Shown: positions 4,013 to 12,550 of the stretch, in pieces | Layout: every line of letters begins with the position of its first letter | How positions within the stretch are numbered: the stretch's first letter is position 1 | Origin: Actinomycetota bacterium | Lineage (GTDB): Bacteria; Actinomycetota; Thermoleophilia; Solirubrobacterales; Solirubrobacteraceae | Assembly (NCBI GenBank): GCA_005883905.1 | Contig: VAYD01000008.1 | Span: 1-12,550 of the forward strand | DNA: 12,550 bases | Direction: 5' to 3' | Program-made: the position numbers and the translations under genes | The notes under the pieces: generated by a model | Databases searched by the model: none | Told to the model about the DNA's origin: nothing | What the model saw: only the letters and a program-made list of their open reading frames with translations

Positions 4013-6466
4013 ATGCGCGCCCATTCTGTCCCACTGGGTGCTGCGGTTGTCGCATGCCTCGCGGCTGGTCCCGCGATGGCGAAGGACTACAGCAGCACCG
4101 CCCGCAACATCATCCCCTCCGGCCAGTACGGCAACCTCCCGACGGCCAAGTCGGACGCGCAGGCGAAGATGTACGACGCCCTCACGCCGCTGTTCGACAA
4201 GGTCAACAACTCGGCCCTGAACAAGGACTTCAAGTCCGAGAAGCTCGGCAAGGCCGGGACGCCCGGCCCGGCGACCGTCGAGAAGGTGCCGCGCAAGGGC
4301 GTACGCATCGTGCGCGACAAGTTCGACGTCCCGCACGTCTACGGCAAGACCCACGACGATGTCGTCTGGGCGGCCGGCTGGATCCTCGAAGAGGACCGCT
4401 CGCTGCTGCTCGCGCAGGGGCGCTACCCCGCGCGCTTCGCCGCCCTGGATGCTCCGGGCATCAGCGCCATCAACCTGATCGTCGGCCTCAAGCAGGTCAA
4501 GGTGACCGCCCAGGCCGACCAGATGATCGAGTCACAATCGACGGCGCTGCTCAAGCAGCGGGGCAAGCCCGGGCGCGCGCTGCTGCACGACATCGACACC
4601 TACGTGAAGGGCATCAACGCGCGGCTGAAGTTCGAGCGCTCGACGCAGGCGCCGTTCACCCGCGCGGACATCTACGCGTTCAACGCGGTCGCGGGCCAGC
4701 TGTTCGGCCGCGGCGGCGGTGACGAGGCGCGCCGGGCGCAGTTCCTCAGCGGGCTGACGAACCGCCTGGGCGACAGCGCCGGCAACCAGCTCTTCGACGA
4801 CCTCGCCGAGAACAACGACGCCGACGCCCCGGCGACCCAGACGCGCTCGGCGCCGTACGAGGCGATCCCGAGCCCCAACGACCGCACGGGCAACGCGATC
4901 ATCGACGCCGACAGCTTCCAGGCCGTGCCGGCGACGCAAGGCACGACCACGCGCGGCGCCGGGTTCGAACCACACCGGTGGGCGTCGAACTTCCTGATGG
5001 TCTCCGGCAAGCGGTCGGGCACCCGCCACCCGCTCTTCGTGGCGGGGCCACAGATCGGCTACTACTACCCCGGCCTGACCGACGAGCTCGACCTGCACGG
5101 ACCCGGCTATCAGGCGCGTGGCGCCTCGTCGCCCGCGCAGCCCGGCTCGATCCTCATCGGCCGCGGGCCCGACTTCGCCTGGTCGCTGACCTCGGCGGGT
5201 TCGGACACGACCGACGACTTCGTCGAGACGCTGTGCGACGGCAGCGACACGAAGTACCTCTACAAAGGCCAGTGCCGCGACATGGAGACCGTCGACGCCG
5301 GCATGATCTCCGGCCAGGGCGAGGTCGTCTTCCGCCGCACGATCCACGGGCCGGTGGTCGGCTACGCGACGGTCGGCGGCACGCGCGTGGCGGTCTCGCA
5401 GCAGCGCTCCAGCTACATGCGCGACGCGCAGTGGAACCTGCTGTTCAAGGACGCGACGGAGGGCCGCGTCCGCTCGGTCAAGTCGTTCTTCAAGTCGGCC
5501 GCGGAGTCGCCGTTCACCTTCAACGTCGCCTACGCGGACAACAAGCACATCGCGACCTACTCGGCCGGGCGGCTGCCGCTGCGCAACCCGCACGTCGACC
5601 CGCGCCTGCCGACCAAGGGCACGGGCGAGTTCGAGTGGACCGGCTTCCTGCCGGCGAGCAAGCACGCGTTCCAGGCCGACCCGAAGAACGGCCTGCTCGT
5701 CAACTGGAACAACAAGCCGGCGCCCAACTGGGGCTCTGCGGACGACAACTGGGCCTACGGCTCGATCTACCGCTCGCAGATGCTCCTGGCCAACCTCGCC
5801 AAGAAGAGGCGCCACAGCCTGGCGTCCGTCACCAGTGCGATGAACGCGGCGGCGACGCAGGACTTCCGCTCGGTCGCGCTCACGCCGCTGCTCGACAAGG
5901 TGCTGGCCGGCAGCACGCCACCGAGCCCGCGCGTGGGTCAGATGCTCGCTGCGCTCGATACGTGGCGCTCGGCCGGCTCGAGCCGGCTCGACGTCAACCT
6001 CGACGGCAAGGCCGACGCGGGGCCGGGTCCGGCGATCTGGGACGCGCTGTACCCGGTGCTCGCCGACGCGATCCTCGCTCCGGCCCTCGGGCCGCAGAAC
6101 GACGAGCTGAGCAGGCTCGTCGGGCGGCTCAACGCGCCGAGCACCGGCTTCCAGGACGGGCGCATCTGGATCCTCGACAAGGACCTGAAGGCGCTCGTGG
6201 GCGAGCCCCTGAACGCCCCGTACCACACGAAGTTCTGCGGCTCGGGCGACAAGGCGGCGTGCCAGGCGACGATCTGGCAGGCGTTCCAGCAGGCCGGCGA
6301 CGCGATCGCCGCCGCTCAGGGCAACGGCGACGTCGCCGCCTGGTTCATGAACGCCAACGCCGAGCGGATCAAGTTCGCCCCCGGCCTGCTGCAGACGACG
6401 ATCCGGTACACGAACCGCCCGAGCGGGATCCAGCAGGTCATCTCGTTCACCGGACACCGCAAGTAG
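4013..6466 (+). CDS. Penicillin G acylase-like N-terminal-nucleophile hydrolase, exported
   Basis: An 817-aa precursor close in length to classical penicillin G acylase (about 846). These enzymes hydrolyse amide bonds of acylated compounds outside the cytoplasm and mature by self-cleavage into two chains. A signal peptide opens it (MRAHSVPLGAAVVACLAAGPAMA, probable cut after AMA; VVAC at 12-15 could be a lipobox instead). The alpha-chain motif VRIVRDKFDVPHVYG is at 97-111. The beta-chain begins at Ser325 in RWASNFLMVSG, followed by GPQIGYYYPG. Counting from Ser325 as 1, oxyanion residues are A395 (beta 71) in TSAGSDTTDD and N564 (beta 240) in VNWNN, and R587 (beta 263) is in YRSQ. Known penicillin G acylase uses Ser1, Ala69, Asn241 and Arg263. 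All key residues are present, so it should be active, but the natural substrate (beta-lactam, acyl-homoserine lactone, lipopeptide) cannot be told. ATG 4013 is the only suitable start; no ribosome site precedes it. Confidence 0.95.
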   Translation: MRAHSVPLGAAVVACLAAGPAMAKDYSSTARNIIPSGQYGNLPTAKSDAQAKMYDALTPLFDKVNNSALNKDFKSEKLGKAGTPGPATVEKVPRKGVRIVRDKFDVPHVYGKTHDDVVWAAGWILEEDRSLLLAQGRYPARFAALDAPGISAINLIVGLKQVKVTAQADQMIESQSTALLKQRGKPGRALLHDIDTYVKGINARLKFERSTQAPFTRADIYAFNAVAGQLFGRGGGDEARRAQFLSGLTNRLGDSAGNQLFDDLAENNDADAPATQTRSAPYEAIPSPNDRTGNAIIDADSFQAVPATQGTTTRGAGFEPHRWASNFLMVSGKRSGTRHPLFVAGPQIGYYYPGLTDELDLHGPGYQARGASSPAQPGSILIGRGPDFAWSLTSAGSDTTDDFVETLCDGSDTKYLYKGQCRDMETVDAGMISGQGEVVFRRTIHGPVVGYATVGGTRVAVSQQRSSYMRDAQWNLLFKDATEGRVRSVKSFFKSAAESPFTFNVAYADNKHIATYSAGRLPLRNPHVDPRLPTKGTGEFEWTGFLPASKHAFQADPKNGLLVNWNNKPAPNWGSADDNWAYGSIYRSQMLLANLAKKRRHSLASVTSAMNAAATQDFRSVALTPLLDKVLAGSTPPSPRVGQMLAALDTWRSAGSSRLDVNLDGKADAGPGPAIWDALYPVLADAILAPALGPQNDELSRLVGRLNAPSTGFQDGRIWILDKDLKALVGEPLNAPYHTKFCGSGDKAACQATIWQAFQQAGDAIAAAQGNGDVAAWFMNANAERIKFAPGLLQTTIRYTNRPSGIQQVISFTGHRK

Positions 6467-6468
6467 GA

Positions 6469-6512
6469 GGGTCAGGTCTTTCTTTGCCGTATGGCAATGA
6501 AAGACCTGACCC
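6469..6512. terminator. 44-nt near-perfect palindrome between convergent genes (terminator or REP-like element)
   Basis: GGGTCAGGTCTTTC (6469-6482) and GAAAGACCTGACCC (6499-6512) are a perfect 14-bp inverted repeat. Inside it, after one T/T mismatch, TTGCC pairs with GGCAA around a GTAT loop. It starts 3 bases after the acylase stop and ends 12 bases before the stop of the convergent FN3-like gene, so it could end transcription from both sides. It has no long T-tract, and at about 52% GC it stands out from its surroundings. The GGGTCAGGTC ends recall REP-type palindromes, so a dispersed element is also possible. Confidence 0.65.
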
Positions 6513-6524
6513 CGTAGCTCGCCG

Positions 6525-7475
6525 TCAGCCGCGGTGGCGGATGCGCACCTCGCGGCTGACGCCGGACGTGTTCTGGTTGTTGACGCCGACGAAGATCCGG
6601 TACTTGCCGAAGTGCCGGATGCGCATCGTCCTGCGGTAGCGCGACGACGTCTGCGAGCCGTGGCGCAGCGAGCCGCCCTTCACCGTCACCCACTGGCCCT
6701 TCTTGAGCCGCTGGACGGCGAACAGCGCACCATCGTTGGCCGGCGTCACGTGCCCGGAGAAGCGGACGCGGCTGCCGCGGTGCACGCGGCTGTGGTTCAC
6801 CTTCACCCCGACGCGGACCGCGCAGCCCACGATGACGATCGGGCTCGTCGCGCGCGGCGTGCCGACCGTCGTGACGCGGAACTGCGTCGTCACGGTCAGC
6901 AGCGGCACGGCGAACCCGAAGGTGCCGTTGGCGTCGGTGACGAGCGGGTTCCCGATGTCGGTGAAGCCCGTGGTGAAGGGGAACGCACGCTGCTGGAGCT
7001 TCACGGTGCGGCCCGCGTTGCCGGTCCCGGTGAGCTGGCCGGCGAGCGTCGCACCGGTCCCCCACGTGGCCGGGTTCGGGTTCGCTGCGAGGCTGAAGCC
7101 GAGCGGCTGCTTCTTGGTCGTGAAGGTCCTGTCCACGCCGAAGCTCGTGCCCTGAGAGTTCTGCGCGACGATCCGGTAGTGGTACTCCGTGAACGGGGTC
7201 AGGCCGGTCAGGTCGGCAGTGGCAACCTTGGTGTGCGTGCCCGAGCCCGCGTCGGTCGGCCCGGTGGTCGACCCGTAGAGCCTCGAGGTGCCCCACTGGA
7301 AGTAGTAGGTCGTGCGGGCGCCGTTCGGGTTGACCTTGCCGGTCAGCGTGACCGAGGTTTGCGTGATTTGCGCCGGACCACCAGTCCCGACGGTCGGCTT
7401 GGTCACAGCGGCTGCCGCGGGAGCTGCCGCGGCGATCGCGGCCGTCAGTCCGGCCGCCAGCATGCGTCGATTCAT
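6525..7475 (-). CDS. Secreted fibronectin type III-like protein
   Basis: A 316-aa exported protein. The N-terminus (MNRRMLAAGLTAAIAAAAPAAAA) is a signal peptide with probable cleavage after residue 23. Residues 26-121 are an FN3-like beta-sandwich: TSVTLTGKVNPNG, TTYYFQWGTS, the strand ATADLTGLTPFTEYHYRIVA and NSQGTSFGVDRTFTT are the usual landmarks. Residues about 125-215 and 216-316 look like two further Ig-like segments; the last has RVHRGSRVRFSGHVTPAND, QRLKKGQWVTVKGG and FGKYRIFVGVNNQNTSGVS. No catalytic motif, sortase signal or membrane anchor is visible, so it is probably a soluble or wall-associated binding protein. I started it at 7475, not at an in-frame start at 7562, because the signal peptide begins there and GGGAGAGAAGG lies just upstream. 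It follows gltD by 70 bases on the same strand and may be read from the same transcript, with no metabolic link visible. Confidence 0.85.
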   Translation of the reverse strand: MNRRMLAAGLTAAIAAAAPAAAAVTKPTVGTGGPAQITQTSVTLTGKVNPNGARTTYYFQWGTSRLYGSTTGPTDAGSGTHTKVATADLTGLTPFTEYHYRIVAQNSQGTSFGVDRTFTTKKQPLGFSLAANPNPATWGTGATLAGQLTGTGNAGRTVKLQQRAFPFTTGFTDIGNPLVTDANGTFGFAVPLLTVTTQFRVTTVGTPRATSPIVIVGCAVRVGVKVNHSRVHRGSRVRFSGHVTPANDGALFAVQRLKKGQWVTVKGGSLRHGSQTSSRYRRTMRIRHFGKYRIFVGVNNQNTSGVSREVRIRHRG

Positions 7476-7478
7476 CCG

Positions 7479-7489
7479 CCTTCTCTCCC
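7479..7489 (-). promoter_or_regulatory. Ribosome binding site of the FN3-like gene
   Basis: On the minus strand this reads GGGAGAGAAGG, purine-rich and ending 3 bases before the ATG at 7475. It decides the start at 7475 over the longer in-frame option at 7562. Confidence 0.6.
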
Positions 7490-7545
7490 TGCTCGTGGTG
7501 TCCCCCAAACCTCCCAACAGCCGGGGAACGCGGAAGTCGCGCCGC

Positions 7546-9060
<1,515 letters not shown>

Positions 9061-9068
9061 CAGTGGGT

Positions 9069-9074
9069 CTCCTC
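9069..9074 (-). promoter_or_regulatory. Strong Shine-Dalgarno site of gltD
   Basis: GAGGAG on the minus strand, 8 bases before the gltD ATG. It is the best ribosome site in the window and fixes the gltD start. Confidence 0.8.
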
Positions 9075-9134
9075 ATGACATTGCGCCGGGAACGGCGTGC
9101 GGATCGTCGTTCGTGGCAAGGACGCAGTGAGGGA

Positions 9135-9151
9135 GTTTGGCCGCGCCAAAC
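9135..9151 (-). repeat. 7-bp perfect inverted repeat in the gltB-gltD spacer
   Basis: GTTTGGC (9135-9141) and GCCAAAC (9145-9151) flank a 3-base loop (CGC). It could be a hairpin in the gltBD message or a protein-binding dyad for a promoter in front of gltD. The dyad is directly visible; its role is not known. Confidence 0.45.
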
Positions 9152-9190
9152 GACCAGCGACGGGCACCGCCGGCGAAGCCGGTGGTCGGT

Positions 9191-9218
9191 CGGCCACGGG
9201 CGACGAGACGCCCGGCCG
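9191..9218 (-). repeat. Hairpin just downstream of the gltB stop codon
   Basis: GGGCG (9198-9202) pairs with CGCCC (9209-9213) around a 6-base loop, and CGGCC (9191-9195) pairs with GGCCG (9214-9218) outside it, with a 2-base bulge (9196-9197). It begins 29 bases after the gltB stop on the minus strand. No T-tract follows, so it is more likely an attenuating or message-stabilising structure than a simple terminator. A third small stem (CCGGC TTC GCCGG on the minus strand, near 9169-9181) lies between the two described hairpins. Confidence 0.4.
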
Positions 9219-9247
9219 ATTCCGGTGGAATGTTGTGAGGGGGTCCA

Positions 9248-12550
<3,303 letters not shown>

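Noticed and set aside
4017..4041. Imperfect dyad GCGCCCA / TGGGTGC with an 11-base spacer as TetR operator
   Set aside because: 6 of 7 arm positions match and the location fits, but a match of this quality is expected by chance in DNA this GC-rich; not strong enough to list.
4532..6457. 641-codon minus-strand frame opposite the acylase
   Set aside because: The plus frame carries all acylase motifs; the opposite frame is an Arg/Val/Ala-rich shadow typical of high-GC genes.
9061..9247. Known glutamine-sensing riboswitch in the gltB-gltD spacer
   Set aside because: I could not match the stems to any known glutamine RNA motif, and the position between the two genes is not the usual one.

Overview
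The window is very GC-rich DNA with dense, mostly minus-strand genes and GTG/ATG starts, which fits a high-GC actinobacterium. A sigma factor fused to a zinc-finger anti-sigma domain and a secreted fibronectin-III-like protein beside housekeeping genes suggest the Solirubrobacterales/Thermoleophilia branch. That placement is an inference from style of content; no rRNA or tRNA gene is present to confirm it.

Layout. 1-303 (+): C-terminal ATPase part of a two-component sensor kinase, cut by the window edge. 322-777 (-): a 151-aa protein of unknown function, convergent with the kinase. 890-2122 (-): an ECF-like sigma factor, zf-HC2 anti-sigma domain and membrane helix in one polypeptide. 2194-2394 (-): a tiny Flp/type IVb-like pilin just upstream of the sigma gene. 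2433-3401 (-): a 322-aa protein with an N-terminal Cys/His cluster, a basic linker and a helical domain with a helix-hairpin-helix-like motif. 3413-4000 (-): a TetR-family repressor, divergent from a penicillin G acylase-like Ntn hydrolase (4013-6466, +) with only 12 bases between the two start codons. A 44-nt near-perfect palindrome (6469-6512) separates the acylase from a convergent secreted FN3-like protein (6525-7475, -). The right third is the glutamate synthase pair: gltD (7546-9060, -) and the C-terminal 1100 residues of gltB (9248-12550, -, N-terminus outside the window), separated by 187 bases that can form several hairpins.

How the genes work together. gltB and gltD encode the two subunits of NADPH-dependent glutamate synthase and are clearly functionally linked. 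The TetR gene is the obvious candidate regulator of the acylase, by divergent position only. The sigma/anti-sigma fusion and the lone pilin lie in the same direction 71 bases apart and may be co-transcribed, but nothing in the sequence proves a functional link. The other genes show no shared pathway.

No intergenic stretch exceeds 300 bases. The longest are 9061-9247 (gltB-gltD spacer) and 778-889 (behind the sigma gene, no confident feature). I found no transposase, CRISPR array or RNA gene. The most interesting items are the membrane-tethered sigma/anti-sigma fusion next to an orphan pilin, the palindrome at 6469-6512, and the abutting start codons of the TetR and acylase genes.
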